Source of the DNA: Embleya hyalina
GTDB taxonomy: Bacteria > Actinomycetota > Actinomycetes > Streptomycetales > Streptomycetaceae
Assembly (NCBI RefSeq): GCF_003967355.1
Contig: NZ_BIFH01000030.1
Coordinates: forward strand, 25,716-89,715
Length of the DNA: 64,000 nucleotides
Reading direction: 5' to 3'
How positions within the stretch are numbered: position 1 is the stretch's first letter; every line of letters begins with the position of its first letter. The notes beneath the pieces are model-generated. The model was not told where the DNA came from. It saw only the letters and a program-made list of their open reading frames with translations, and made no database searches. The translations under genes and the position numbers were made by a program. Below are positions 46,489 through 56,140 of the stretch, piece after piece.

Positions 46489-48828
46489 ATGATCGATGCC
46501 CCCGCCACCATCACCGGGCTGACCGACGCCGAGGTCGCCGAACGTGTCGCGGCCGGCCGGGTCAACGACGTGCCGGGCCGTTCGAGCCGCAGTGCCTCGG
46601 CGATCGTCCGGGGCAACGTCTTCACCCGGTTCAACGCGATCATCGGCACCCTGTTCGTGGTGATCCTGATCGTCGGCCCGATCCAGGACGGCCTGTTCGG
46701 CCTGGTCATCGTCGCCAACACGGCGATCGGCGTCATCCAGGAACTGCGCGCCAAGCGCACCCTGGACACCCTGGCCGTGATCGGCGAGGCCAAACCGCGG
46801 GTGCGCCGGGGCGGGCACACGGTCGAGGTGTCCGCGCGCGAACTGGTCCTGGACGACGTCTGCGCGCTCGGCGCGGGCGAACAGGTCCTGGTGGACGGCG
46901 TGGTGGTCGAGGCCGACGCGCTCGAACTGGACGAGTCGCTGCTGACCGGCGAGACCGATCCGGTCCACAAGAGGATCGGCGACCCGGTGATGTCCGGCAG
47001 CTTCGTGGCCGCCGGCAACGGCGCGTATCGGGCGACCGAGGTCGGCGGCGACGCGTACGCCGCCCGACTCGCCGAGGAGGCGGGCCGGTTCACCCTGGTC
47101 GACTCGGAACTGCGCCAGGGGTTGAACCGGATCCTCACCTACGTCACTTGGCTGATGGTCCCGGTCGGGATCCTGCTGATCATCAGCCAACTGCGCACCG
47201 ACGACGGCCTGCCCAACGCGCTGCGCGGCATGGTGGCCGGGCTGGTCACCATGGTCCCCGAGGGGCTGATGCTGCTCACCTCGGTCGCGTTCGCGGTCGG
47301 CGTGGTGCGGCTGGGCCGGAAGCAGTGCCTGGTCCAGGAGTTGCCCGCGATCGAGGGCCTGGCCCGGGTGGACGTGGTGTGCCTGGACAAGACCGGCACG
47401 CTCACCGAGGGCGGCATGGACGTGGCCGAGGTCCGCACGCTCGACGACACGCTGCCGATCGGCCAGGCGCTCGGCGCCCTCGGCACCTCCGACCCGCGCC
47501 CGAACGCGAGCCTCCAGGCGATCGTGGACGCCTACCCGGCACCGCGGGGGTGGTCGATCACCGACGTCGCCGCGTTCTCCTCGGCCCGCAAGTGGAGCGG
47601 GGCGAGCTTCGCCGAGCGCGGGACCTGGCTGCTGGGCGCGCCCGACGTACTGCTGCCGGAGGGACACCCGGTGCTGGCCGAGGTGGACGAACTGGGCGCG
47701 AAGGGGTTGCGGGTGCTGCTGCTCGCGACCGCCGACGGGCTGAGCGACGAGGCCGGTGCGCGGGCCCACCTGGCCGCGCTCGTGGTGCTCCAGCAGCGGC
47801 TGCGCCCGGACGCCGCCGAGACGCTGCGCTACTTCGCGGACCAGGGCGTGGCGACCAAGGTGATCTCCGGGGACAACGCGCTCGCGGTCGGCGCGGTGGC
47901 CGCCAAACTCGACCTGGCGGGCGCGGACCACGCCGTGGACGCCCGCCGACTGCCGGAGGACCGCACCGGACTCGGCCGAGCCCTGGAGGAGAACACGGTC
48001 TTCGGCCGGGTCACCCCGCAGCAGAAGCGGGCGATGGTCGCGGCCCTGCAGGCCCGCGAGCATACGGTGGCGATGACCGGCGACGGCGTGAACGACGTGC
48101 TCGCGCTCAAGGACGCCGACATCGGGGTCGCGATGGGCTCGGGCAGCGGGGCGAGCCGCGCCGTCGCCCAGATCGTGCTCCTGGACAACCGCTTCGCCAC
48201 GCTGCCCTCGGTGGTGGCCGAGGGGCGACGGGTGATCGGCAACATCGAGCGGGTCGCGAACCTGTTCCTGGTCAAGACCGTGTACGCGCTGCTCCTGTCG
48301 CTGCTCACCGGCGTCGCGGGCGTGGTCTTCCCGTTCCTGCCCCGCCACCTCACCCTGATCGGCTCGCTCACCATCGGCGTGCCGGCCTTCTTCCTGGCCC
48401 TGGCCCCCAACGCCGAACGCGCGCGCCGGGGCTTCGTCCCGCGCGTCCTGCGCTTCGCGATCCCCGGCGGCGTGGTGGCCGCGGCGGCCACGTTCCTGTC
48501 CTACTGGCTGGCCCACCTGAACAGCGGCACCGACCTGAAGGAGGACCGCACCACCGCGGTGATCACCCTGTTCCTGGTCGCGATGTGGATCCTGGCCATC
48601 GTCGCCCGCCCCTACGCGTGGTGGAAGATCGCCCTGATCGCGGCGATGGGCGCGGCCTTCCTGTTCGCCCTGTACGTCCCCTTCGCCGCCGACTTCTTCG
48701 CCCTCTACCCCCAGGACCAGGGCAACAACGGCACCGCGATCGGCATCGCGATCGCCGCCGCGGCCCTCCTGGAGGCGGGCTGGCACGTATCGGGCTGGAT
48801 CCACCGCCGCGCGGGCGACGACGGATAG
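46489..48828 (+). CDS. P-type cation ATPase, CtpE type
   Basis: 779 residues with an actuator loop ESLLTGE, the phosphorylated aspartate Asp300 in DKTGTLT, a TMVPEGL motif in the membrane helix before it, and the hinge GDGVNDVLALKDADIG. The lack of an N-terminal metal-binding domain, the short first loop and the PEGL motif match CtpE, reported as a calcium importer in mycobacteria. Ten helices are expected. A perfect 15-bp palindrome sits immediately before the start codon. Calcium specificity is inferred from the family. Confidence 0.9.
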   Translation: MIDAPATITGLTDAEVAERVAAGRVNDVPGRSSRSASAIVRGNVFTRFNAIIGTLFVVILIVGPIQDGLFGLVIVANTAIGVIQELRAKRTLDTLAVIGEAKPRVRRGGHTVEVSARELVLDDVCALGAGEQVLVDGVVVEADALELDESLLTGETDPVHKRIGDPVMSGSFVAAGNGAYRATEVGGDAYAARLAEEAGRFTLVDSELRQGLNRILTYVTWLMVPVGILLIISQLRTDDGLPNALRGMVAGLVTMVPEGLMLLTSVAFAVGVVRLGRKQCLVQELPAIEGLARVDVVCLDKTGTLTEGGMDVAEVRTLDDTLPIGQALGALGTSDPRPNASLQAIVDAYPAPRGWSITDVAAFSSARKWSGASFAERGTWLLGAPDVLLPEGHPVLAEVDELGAKGLRVLLLATADGLSDEAGARAHLAALVVLQQRLRPDAAETLRYFADQGVATKVISGDNALAVGAVAAKLDLAGADHAVDARRLPEDRTGLGRALEENTVFGRVTPQQKRAMVAALQAREHTVAMTGDGVNDVLALKDADIGVAMGSGSGASRAVAQIVLLDNRFATLPSVVAEGRRVIGNIERVANLFLVKTVYALLLSLLTGVAGVVFPFLPRHLTLIGSLTIGVPAFFLALAPNAERARRGFVPRVLRFAIPGGVVAAAATFLSYWLAHLNSGTDLKEDRTTAVITLFLVAMWILAIVARPYAWWKIALIAAMGAAFLFALYVPFAADFFALYPQDQGNNGTAIGIAIAAAALLEAGWHVSGWIHRRAGDDG

Positions 48829-48883
48829 GACCCGGGCGGGCCCGGCAAGCGGCCGAGCCCGAGCGGCCGTCGGCGACGCGTCG

Positions 48884-49192
48884 ATGGCCGAGGCGGCACG
48901 GGAGTCGGGTCTCGACTGCGCATGCAACTGGCGCTATGTGGCCCATCTTGAAGACGGCACCATTCGCATGCCGGGACCGGCGTACCGCCGAGTCCTGGAA
49001 CGCACAACCGGGCAGATCTTCTCGTCTCTCGGCTGGAACCTCGATGACGAGTCCGGTCGTTCCGCGCGTGTTCCCGGCCCTACGGTCAAGGTGACGTCAC
49101 CGGTACAAGTGAACGGCCCCTGGGGCCAGGCCGAGCGAGCCAGTCGCATCGCCGCTTCGTGCGATTCCGCCGCCGTCGACACGACCAGGTAG
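48884..49192 (+). pseudogene. remnant of an XRE-type helix-turn-helix regulator
   Basis: A reading frame of about 102 codons whose first half resembles the C-terminal part of actinobacterial HTH domains: WRYVAHLEDGTIRMPGPAYR, then RVLERTTGQIFSSLGW. The first helices of the HTH are missing or altered, and the rest has no conservation. I read it as a decayed regulator gene; a short functional protein cannot be excluded. Confidence 0.35.
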
Positions 49193-49310
49193 TCAACCAT
49201 GTGCAGATGCTACTGAGGGGGAATCCGAATGCGGGCGGAACATTCCCTCTGAGCGGCTGCTCGTCGCCTCCGGCGGTGAGTGACCCGGCCCGCTCCGCCC
49301 GGCAGGTCGC

Positions 49311-50258
49311 TCAGACCAGATCGCCCGGGTCGGTGTTGGCGCCGCACAGTATTACCGCGACCTTTTCGTCCTGGGCCGGGGTGTACGCGCCTGTGGACAG
49401 GGCTGCCAGGGCCGTTGCGGCGGCGTGTTCGACGACGATGCGGAAGTTGTCCCACAGGGCCTGGCGGGATTCGATGATGGCCTTGTCGGAGACCAGGACC
49501 GAGAAGGCGCCGGTGCGCCGGGCGGTGGCCAGGGCGGTGGCGGAGACGCGGCGCGCGCCCAGGGAGTCGGCGGCCACCGAGTCGACCGGGACGTCGACCA
49601 CCTCGCCCGCCTCCAGGGCCGCGTTCAGGGCGCGGCAGTTCTCCGGCTCGACCGCCACGGTGCGGATCCCGTGTTCCTCGGCGGCGGTGGCCACGCCCGC
49701 GAACAGGCCGCCGCCGCCCACCGCGACGATGATCGTGTCCAGCTTGCCCGGCACCCCCGCGACCAGCTCCGGGACCAGCGTGCCGGCGCCCGCCGCGATC
49801 AGCGGATTGTCGTACGCGTGCGACAACAGCGCGCCCGTCTCCTCGGCGAACCGCGCCGACGCCTCCAGGGCATCCGCGTACTCCCGCCCCACGAGCAGCA
49901 CGTCCGCCCCGTACGAGCGCAGCCGCTCCACCTTGATCCGGGGCGCCGTCTCCGGCAGGAACACCGTCGCGCGCACCCCCGCGCTCCGCGCCGCCCACGC
50001 GCAGGCCAGCCCCGCGTTGCCGCCGGAGGCGATCACCACGCCGGCCTCGGGCATGGTGCCCGCCTCGATGTGCGCGGTGGTGAAGTTCGCCGCGCCGCGC
50101 GCCTTGAACGACCCGGTGTGCTGGATGTACTCCAGGGCCAGCCACACGTGCGGCGAGGGGTGGATGGGCATCAGGGTGACCGGCTGGGTCAGCCCCACGA
50201 TGCGCTCGGCGGCGTTCCTGATGTCGCCATAGGTCAGTTCCGGCGTGGCGGTTTCCAT
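49311..50258 (-). CDS. threonine/serine dehydratase-like PLP enzyme
   Basis: 315 residues, fold type II PLP enzyme. The cofactor lysine lies in TGSFKARGA near residue 49-57, the glycine-rich phosphate site is ASGGNAGLA, and the late block is GGGGLFAGVA. There is no C-terminal ACT-like domain, so it is the short, catabolic or regulator-free type. It is divergent from an amino-acid permease, which suits a role in amino-acid use. Serine racemase is an alternative. Confidence 0.9.
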   Translation of the reverse strand: METATPELTYGDIRNAAERIVGLTQPVTLMPIHPSPHVWLALEYIQHTGSFKARGAANFTTAHIEAGTMPEAGVVIASGGNAGLACAWAARSAGVRATVFLPETAPRIKVERLRSYGADVLLVGREYADALEASARFAEETGALLSHAYDNPLIAAGAGTLVPELVAGVPGKLDTIIVAVGGGGLFAGVATAAEEHGIRTVAVEPENCRALNAALEAGEVVDVPVDSVAADSLGARRVSATALATARRTGAFSVLVSDKAIIESRQALWDNFRIVVEHAAATALAALSTGAYTPAQDEKVAVILCGANTDPGDLV

Positions 50259-50473
50259 GACGACCGACCCTATGGCTTGCCGGCGCGCCCGGTCCCGGCA
50301 CCGGGCGGGTCGGTCCGGTGGCAATGCGGGAAGGCTCCGCACGGCGTGTCACCGTACCGACGGCGCAAGGGGCGAATCGGTTCGATTCCTGACAGGCTGT
50401 CCACGGTGACGGTGTGGCCCCAGGTCGAAGCTGACACGCCATCAGTTCTTTCCCCGCACGGTAGGGAGGTGGG

Positions 50474-52027
50474 ATGTCCGGCCACTCCGACGCGGGACGA
50501 ACCCCCGAGGTCGAATCCCCGGCACCACCGCGGGTGCAACGTCTGAAGGCGAATTCGGTCGGGCTCGTCGGCGTCGTGTTCATGGCGATCGCCACCGCCG
50601 CGCCGATCACCGCGATGACCGGAAACCTGCCGATCGCGGTCGGCTTCGGCAACGGCATCGGCGCCCCCGCGGGCTACCTGATCGCGACCCTGGTGCTCGG
50701 CGTGTTCTCCATCGGCTACGTCGCGATGGCCAAGCACATCACCTCGGCGGGTGCCTTCTACGGCTACATCTCACACGGCCTGGGCCGGGTCGTGGGCATG
50801 GCCTCCGGACTGCTCGCGGTGCTGGCGTACGTGGTCTTCGAGGCCTCCGTCGTCGGCATCTTCGCCTACTTCGCGGACACCACGGTCGACGCCCAGTTCG
50901 GCGTCGACCTCAACTGGGCCGTCTACGGCCTGGGCATGCTCGCCGTCACCGCCGTGCTGTCCTGGTTCGACATACACCTCACCTCGCGCCTGCTCGGCGT
51001 GCTGCTGGTCGCCGAGGTCACGGTGCTCGCCGCGATGGCGGTCGCGGTGCTGGTCCGGGGCGGCGGCCCCGATGGGCTGTCCGCCGAGCCGATCAACCCG
51101 GCCAACGCGTTCGAGGGCGCGGCCGGCCTCGGCCTGTTCTTCGCGTTCTTGTCGTGGGTCGGCTTCGAGTCCACCGCCATGTACGGCGAGGAGTCGCGCG
51201 ACCCGAAGAAGGTCATCCCGCGGGCCACGCTGATCTCGGTGATCGGCGTCGGCCTGTTCTACGTGTTCGTCTCCTGGATGGCGATCGACGGCAGCGGCCT
51301 GGAGAGGTCGAAGGAGATCGCGCGCGGGTCCGCCCCGCTGGACGTCTTCTTCGGCCCTACCGGGGACTTCGTCGGCGGCTGGGCGGTGGACTGGTTCCAG
51401 TGGCTGCTGATCACCGGCTCGTTCGCCTGCGGCATGGCCTTCCACCAGTGCGCGGCGCGCTACCTGTACGCGATCGGCCGCGAGGGCTTCATCTCCCGCA
51501 GACTCGGCAACACCCACCCGGCGCACGGCTCCCCATACTTCGCCTCGTTCGTGCAGAGCATCATCGCCACCGGCATCGTGCTGCTGTTCCTGATCACCGA
51601 TCAGGACCCCTACATACACCTCTACACGCTGCTCGCGATCCTCGGCACGATGGCCATCCTGATCGTGCAGACGTTGTGCTCGTTCGCGGTGATCGGCTAC
51701 TTCCACGTCGGCGGGAACCACCCCCGGACGGCGCACTGGTTCCGCACCTTCCTGGCCCCGCTGCTCGGCGGCGTCGCGATGATCGCGGTGGTGGTGCTGC
51801 TCCTGCGGAACATGGAGACCGCCGCCGGCGCCGCCGCCGACTCGCTGCTGTTCACGCTCACCCCGTACATCGTCGGCGGGGTCTTCGTCGGCGGCATCGC
51901 GCTGGCGCTGTACACGCGGGCCCGGAGCCCGGAGCGCTACGAACTGATGGGCCGGATCATCCTGGAGGACGCCGGCGAACGGGTCGACGACGGCCCCGCC
52001 GACGCGCGGATGTCGGTACGTTCCTGA
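50474..52027 (+). CDS. APC-family amino-acid permease
   Basis: 517 residues with about 12 helices. Typical APC features: ANSVGLVGVVFMAIATAAPI for helix 1, SAGAFYGYISHGLGRVVG for the helix 2-3 region, and GFESTAMYGEESRDPKKVIP after helix 6. A strong ribosome binding site (AGGGAGGTGGG) directly precedes the ATG. The N-terminal 25 residues are cytosolic and Pro/Ser-rich. The substrate is not determined; the divergent dehydratase suggests serine or threonine as a guess. Confidence 0.92.
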   Translation: MSGHSDAGRTPEVESPAPPRVQRLKANSVGLVGVVFMAIATAAPITAMTGNLPIAVGFGNGIGAPAGYLIATLVLGVFSIGYVAMAKHITSAGAFYGYISHGLGRVVGMASGLLAVLAYVVFEASVVGIFAYFADTTVDAQFGVDLNWAVYGLGMLAVTAVLSWFDIHLTSRLLGVLLVAEVTVLAAMAVAVLVRGGGPDGLSAEPINPANAFEGAAGLGLFFAFLSWVGFESTAMYGEESRDPKKVIPRATLISVIGVGLFYVFVSWMAIDGSGLERSKEIARGSAPLDVFFGPTGDFVGGWAVDWFQWLLITGSFACGMAFHQCAARYLYAIGREGFISRRLGNTHPAHGSPYFASFVQSIIATGIVLLFLITDQDPYIHLYTLLAILGTMAILIVQTLCSFAVIGYFHVGGNHPRTAHWFRTFLAPLLGGVAMIAVVVLLLRNMETAAGAAADSLLFTLTPYIVGGVFVGGIALALYTRARSPERYELMGRIILEDAGERVDDGPADARMSVRS

Positions 52028-52047
52028 CCCGCGCGTCGGGTCGTCGG

Positions 52048-52076
52048 CGGGGCGCGCGCGTGGATCGCGCGCCCCG
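52048..52076 (+). terminator. terminator after the amino-acid permease
   Basis: 11-bp perfect arms (CGGGGCGCGCG) with a 7-base loop, 20 bp beyond the permease stop codon. Confidence 0.75.
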
Positions 52077-52148
52077 CGAACGGCTCCTCCGGATGGGTGG
52101 AGCCGGCCCCCGAGGGGGGACGTCGGGCCGACCCGTGTGGACACGAGG

Positions 52149-52167
52149 TTAGGCAAGGCTTACCTTC
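52149..52167 (+). promoter_or_regulatory. DtxR/IdeR-type iron box
   Basis: The sequence TTAGGCAAGGCTTACCTTC matches the IdeR consensus at 14 of 19 positions and ends five bases before the ATG of the ferric-reductase gene. Binding here would block the promoter or start site directly. Confidence 0.75.
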
Positions 52168-52172
52168 GGACC

Positions 52173-53015
52173 ATGACCGTGCTCGATCTTCGTCAACCCG
52201 CGCCGTGTCCCGCGTTCGCGGAGACCTTCCGTGCGCTCGGTGCCGCGTGTCCGGTGATCACGGTCGAGCCCGGACGCCCCGGCGTCGGCATGCTGCACGC
52301 CTCACGGATGGCCGAGGACCCGGACGTGCTCGCCGAGATGCTGGCCGCCGAGCGCACCCGGATCGGCGCGACCCCGGCCGCCGAGCCGCGCGACGACGCG
52401 ATCGCGATGTGGGCGCTGCACGGCTACGCCTGGTACGCCTGCCTGATGCTGACCGGCCCCTGGTTCCTGCGCCGCCGGGTCCCGCTGGTGGCCCTGGACG
52501 AGGTGTGGATCGCGCCCGGGTCCGAGCGGGTGGGCCGCTCCTTCACGGTCACCTCGAACACCTTCGCCTGCCTGCCCGACGACCCCGACGCGAACGCGCC
52601 CGGCGCGCGGGTGGTGGCCGGCGAGGCGGCATTGCGGGCACTGCTCCTCGACCGGGTGGCCGAACACGTGGAGCCGCTGCTGGCCGCGTTCCGACCGCAT
52701 CTGCGTCGGGGCGAGCGGGTGTTGTGGTCGATGGTGGCCGACGAGGTGGTGAGCGGCGTCTGGTATCTGGGCCGCACGCTGGGCGAGGGCGACCGCGCGG
52801 TGCGCGAACTGGGCGAACTGCTCCCGGGCGACGTCGGTCGCTTCAAGCGCGAGGCGGGTTTTCGTACACTCGCGGGCACCGAGGGTCGCACACACTGCAA
52901 CCGCACCCAGAGCGTGTGCTGCCTCTGGTACACCCTCGACCCGGCGGCGTTGTGCAGCACGTGCCCCCGCGCGGACGACGCGCGGCAGGTGGCCATCCTG
53001 GAGGGTCGGGGCTGA
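52173..53015 (+). CDS. FhuF-type (2Fe-2S) ferric iron reductase
   Basis: 280 residues. The C-terminus carries the cluster motif of FhuF proteins: Cys249-Cys250-x10-Cys261-x2-Cys264 in SVCCLWYTLDPAALCSTC. The N-terminal and middle parts match the ferric-siderophore reductase layout (WALHGYAWYACLMLTGPWFL, VPLVALDEVWIAPG). These enzymes release iron from imported ferric siderophores in the cytosol. The iron box lies directly before the start, so DmdR1 repression in high iron is expected. No siderophore transport genes are adjacent. Confidence 0.9.
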   Translation: MTVLDLRQPAPCPAFAETFRALGAACPVITVEPGRPGVGMLHASRMAEDPDVLAEMLAAERTRIGATPAAEPRDDAIAMWALHGYAWYACLMLTGPWFLRRRVPLVALDEVWIAPGSERVGRSFTVTSNTFACLPDDPDANAPGARVVAGEAALRALLLDRVAEHVEPLLAAFRPHLRRGERVLWSMVADEVVSGVWYLGRTLGEGDRAVRELGELLPGDVGRFKREAGFRTLAGTEGRTHCNRTQSVCCLWYTLDPAALCSTCPRADDARQVAILEGRG

Positions 53016-53110
53016 CGGATTCACACCCGTCGGCATGCGATACCGGGGCGATGCACCGCAAATGCTCCTGGCGATCAACTCCCGTGTACGGCAAGGGAGT
53101 CCACCGGGAA

Positions 53111-53132
53111 ACCAACCTGCCGAAAGGTTGGT
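53111..53132. repeat. short inverted repeat
   Basis: 8-bp perfect arms ACCAACCT/AGGTTGGT with a 6-base loop, 95 bp after the reductase stop and 108 bp before the secreted-protein start. It could be a terminator for the former or an operator for the latter. Confidence 0.45.
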
Positions 53133-53239
53133 GACCATGCGAGAATCGCGCGGGCGACTCGCCGTGGGGGAGCGATCGGGTCGTCATCGGTGCGGGTGGG
53201 CACGGGTCCACCTCGTGAGCTGTGGGTGGGGATTCCAGG

Positions 53240-55996
53240 GTGCCTTGGCGACGAAGATTCGCACGATCGACCGTACTGGGCTTGGCCGTCGGCGGCCTGC
53301 TGCTGGGGGCGATCCCGGCGACGGCATCCGCCGCGGACGTGCGCGGCGCGGGCGGGGCGCAGAGCCGTACCGGCTCGGGTGGCACGCCACACGAGAACAA
53401 TCTGAAGGTGACCGCCGTCTCCGTCGGTGACGCCGTGGTCGACGCGCGACCGGGACACGTGTCCAAGAGGCTTACGTTCAAGCCGTCGGCGACCTACGCG
53501 ATGGACCTGCAATGGTGCGGGTCGGTGATCGTGCAGCGAGCGGGTGCGACGCCGGGGACGTTCGAGGGAGCAGAGCATTCGCTGCGCTTCGGCAACGGCA
53601 GTTGGGCATCGGAGAACAAGCCGGTGTCGGTGACCTTCGAGCTGCCGCAGTACGGCTCGTCGGCCGACACCCGCTGGGCCGTCAAGGCGGTGAACCTCGC
53701 CGGCACGATCCCCGGTTCCCCGTGCCCGCAGAATCTCACCGTGTTCCAGGGCGATCAACTGACCGGCCCCGGGTTCGACACGACGTTCACCGCGCAGACG
53801 CTCGTCGACGCCGAGGCACCGACCAACGAGGCGATCTGGTTCGACGACGTCCGCTCGAGCAAGGACCCGGTCAAGGACGGTGGGTTCCTTCGTTACCAGG
53901 TCGTGGCCGAGGACCTCAAATCCGGGTTCTGGCAGGGCAAGGCCACGCTCAAGGGACCGGCGGGACTCAGCGTGACCACGCTGTTCGGTACGGACGTCAA
54001 CGTCCTGAATCAGTACTACCCGTCGTGTGACCTCCGTGGGCTCATGTTGTGGGCCTGTGAGGTGTGGTTCACGCTGCCGGAGGACGCGCCCGCAGGCGTG
54101 TGGACGATGGATTCGGTCGAGCTCACCGACGCCGGGGGTGCCTCGAAGGTCTACCCGAACCTCGGGCGGTACCCGCTCGATCTGCCCGGCCGTACGTTGT
54201 GGGCGAGGAACTTCCGACTCGATCGCTCCGAGGTCGATCCGTGGGAGACCGAGCAGACCGTGATTCTGACGGCCGACGTCAGCGCCGAGGTCCAGGTGAT
54301 CAAGGCGCGTGACATCAACGGGGTCTGCGTATCCGGTACTCCGACCCTGCCCCAAGGCGGCAGCGGAACGCTGACGCTGCCGATCACCGTTCCGGTCGGA
54401 GTACCCGGCTGTCATCCGGCACTCCTCCTCGAGGACGCGAACGGCACGACCTCGGAGATCCGGGGTCTGCCCTTCATCACGGCGGTCAAGGGCGCTCCTC
54501 CGCAGGCCAGGAACATCACCCTGGATCGCACGACGATCAATCCCCTTCAGGGCGGCACCGTTCGGGTCTCGCTCGACGTGTCGTCGTGGAAGCCCGGTGT
54601 CACGCGCGTCAGCGTGTACGCACACGGCGAGTACGAGCCGGTGAAGTCCCTCAGCGCGTCGACTGTGTTGCCACGTGTACGCGACGGGCACGCGACCGTG
54701 GATCTGAAGTTCCCGAACTTCGAATACTGGCGGGGCGCCACGAACCTCGAGGTGCCCTTGACGGTCGGGATTTCGGACGCCGCCGGAGTCTGGACGAGCT
54801 ATGGGTTCGACGGGGCCGAAGTGCCGGGCAACCCACTCGAGATCAACGTGAACATGCCTGCCGACACCTACACCGGAGTGGCCCCGGCACGGGTGCTGGA
54901 CACCCGGGACGGCACCGGCGCACCGGCGCAACCGCTGCATTCGGGCAGTGGGGTCACCCTTCGGCTCACCGGCGTCGGCGGGGTGCCCGCGACCGGGGTC
55001 AGCGCCGTGGCCCTCAACGTCACGGCGACCGACACCACCGGTGACGGCTACCTCATGGTCTCGCCGCACATGTCCTACCGACCCTCCGGTCCCTCGCCCA
55101 GTCACCTGAACTGGGGCAGGGGCCGGACGATCGCGAACCAGGTGATCGCGCCGGTCGGGGTGGACGGCAAGGTGTACCTGAACATGTCCGGCTCCGGCGC
55201 GGTGAGCGTGGTCGCGGACGTGTTCGGCTACTACTCGGACGCTCCGACCGGTGCGAAGTTCGCCGCCGTGACCCCCGCGCGGCTGCTCGACACCCGGGAC
55301 GGCACCGGTGCCCCGAGTGCCGGCGCGACGCCGGCGGGCGGCGTGCAGACCGTGCGGGTGACCGGGCGAGGTGGTGTCCCCGCGACCGGCGTGGGCGCCG
55401 TCGTCCTGAACCTCACCGCCACCGAGCCGGTCATGCCGGGCCATCTGCTGGCGTGGCAGCACGGTGGCGCGCGTCCCACCGCCTCCAGCCTGAACTGGGC
55501 CGCGGGCCAGACGATCGGCAACTTCGTCACGGTGCCGGTCGGCCCGGACGGCACGGTGGACCTGGCCAACATCAGCGGTGGGAACGTGCACCTGATCGCC
55601 GATGTGTTCGGCTACTTCACCTCCACCGGCGAGGGTTCGAGGTTCCAGGTGATCGTCCCCGCGCAGGTTCTGGACACGCGTACCGCGGGTACGCCGCCGG
55701 GCCCCGGCGCGACGAGCGTGCTCGCCCCTCGGGCCTCCGACTTCCCGCAGGCGCCCACGGCCACGGCGGTGGCCGTCAACGTCACCGTCACGGACACCAA
55801 GGCGCCGGGACATCTCATCGTGTGGCCGCACGGCGACCCGATGCCGACCGCGTCCAGCGTGAACTGGGCGATCGGCGACACCAAGGCGAACCTGGTCACC
55901 GTTCCCATGCGTGAGGGCAAGGTCGACCTGAACAACCAGAGCGGTGGCACGATCAGCCTGATCGGCACCATCGCCGGCTTCTACGTGGCCGGCTGA
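53240..55996 (+). CDS. large secreted protein with three C-terminal LDTRDGTG repeats
   Basis: About 918 residues. Signal peptide about 1-32 (RRFARSTVLGLAVGGLLLGA, ending TASA). The N-terminal 530 residues consist of beta-rich, Ig-like segments without a family I recognise, including one pair of nearby Cys residues (YYPSCDLRGLMLWAC). Residues about 543-918 hold three copies of a roughly 125-residue repeat with VAPARVLDTRDGTGAP near the start, RGGVPATGVxAVVLNLTAT, SSLNWAAG, and ADVFGYF at the end; copy 3 is the most divergent. This repeat is common on actinomycete extracellular proteins. No anchor is present. The GTG at 53240 is preferred over 53222. Codon use is slightly less GC-rich than in the neighbours. 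Confidence 0.85.
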   Translation: MPWRRRFARSTVLGLAVGGLLLGAIPATASAADVRGAGGAQSRTGSGGTPHENNLKVTAVSVGDAVVDARPGHVSKRLTFKPSATYAMDLQWCGSVIVQRAGATPGTFEGAEHSLRFGNGSWASENKPVSVTFELPQYGSSADTRWAVKAVNLAGTIPGSPCPQNLTVFQGDQLTGPGFDTTFTAQTLVDAEAPTNEAIWFDDVRSSKDPVKDGGFLRYQVVAEDLKSGFWQGKATLKGPAGLSVTTLFGTDVNVLNQYYPSCDLRGLMLWACEVWFTLPEDAPAGVWTMDSVELTDAGGASKVYPNLGRYPLDLPGRTLWARNFRLDRSEVDPWETEQTVILTADVSAEVQVIKARDINGVCVSGTPTLPQGGSGTLTLPITVPVGVPGCHPALLLEDANGTTSEIRGLPFITAVKGAPPQARNITLDRTTINPLQGGTVRVSLDVSSWKPGVTRVSVYAHGEYEPVKSLSASTVLPRVRDGHATVDLKFPNFEYWRGATNLEVPLTVGISDAAGVWTSYGFDGAEVPGNPLEINVNMPADTYTGVAPARVLDTRDGTGAPAQPLHSGSGVTLRLTGVGGVPATGVSAVALNVTATDTTGDGYLMVSPHMSYRPSGPSPSHLNWGRGRTIANQVIAPVGVDGKVYLNMSGSGAVSVVADVFGYYSDAPTGAKFAAVTPARLLDTRDGTGAPSAGATPAGGVQTVRVTGRGGVPATGVGAVVLNLTATEPVMPGHLLAWQHGGARPTASSLNWAAGQTIGNFVTVPVGPDGTVDLANISGGNVHLIADVFGYFTSTGEGSRFQVIVPAQVLDTRTAGTPPGPGATSVLAPRASDFPQAPTATAVAVNVTVTDTKAPGHLIVWPHGDPMPTASSVNWAIGDTKANLVTVPMREGKVDLNNQSGGTISLIGTIAGFYVAG

Positions 55997-56015
55997 CCCG
56001 AACAAGGTCACCGAT

Positions 56016-56065
56016 CGACCCGAAAGGCCCCGTCCCACGCGTCGTGGGCGGGGCCTTTCGGGTCG
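56016..56065. terminator. bidirectional terminator
   Basis: Arms of 24 and 23 bases, perfect apart from one bulged T (outer stem CGACCCGAAAGGCCCCG), 20 bp beyond the stop of the secreted-protein gene and facing the convergent citrate synthase gene. Confidence 0.88.
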
Positions 56066-56140
56066 AAACGGTCACCGGACGGCGAAACGGGCCCGCTTCC
56101 GGCGGAAACGAAGCCCGTTCGGTGGACGGTCGGGACCGCC

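Noticed and set aside
50366..50385. tRNA-like T-arm GGTTCGATTCC
   Set aside because: The flanking bases do not form a 5-bp T stem and no acceptor or anticodon arm can be built around it.
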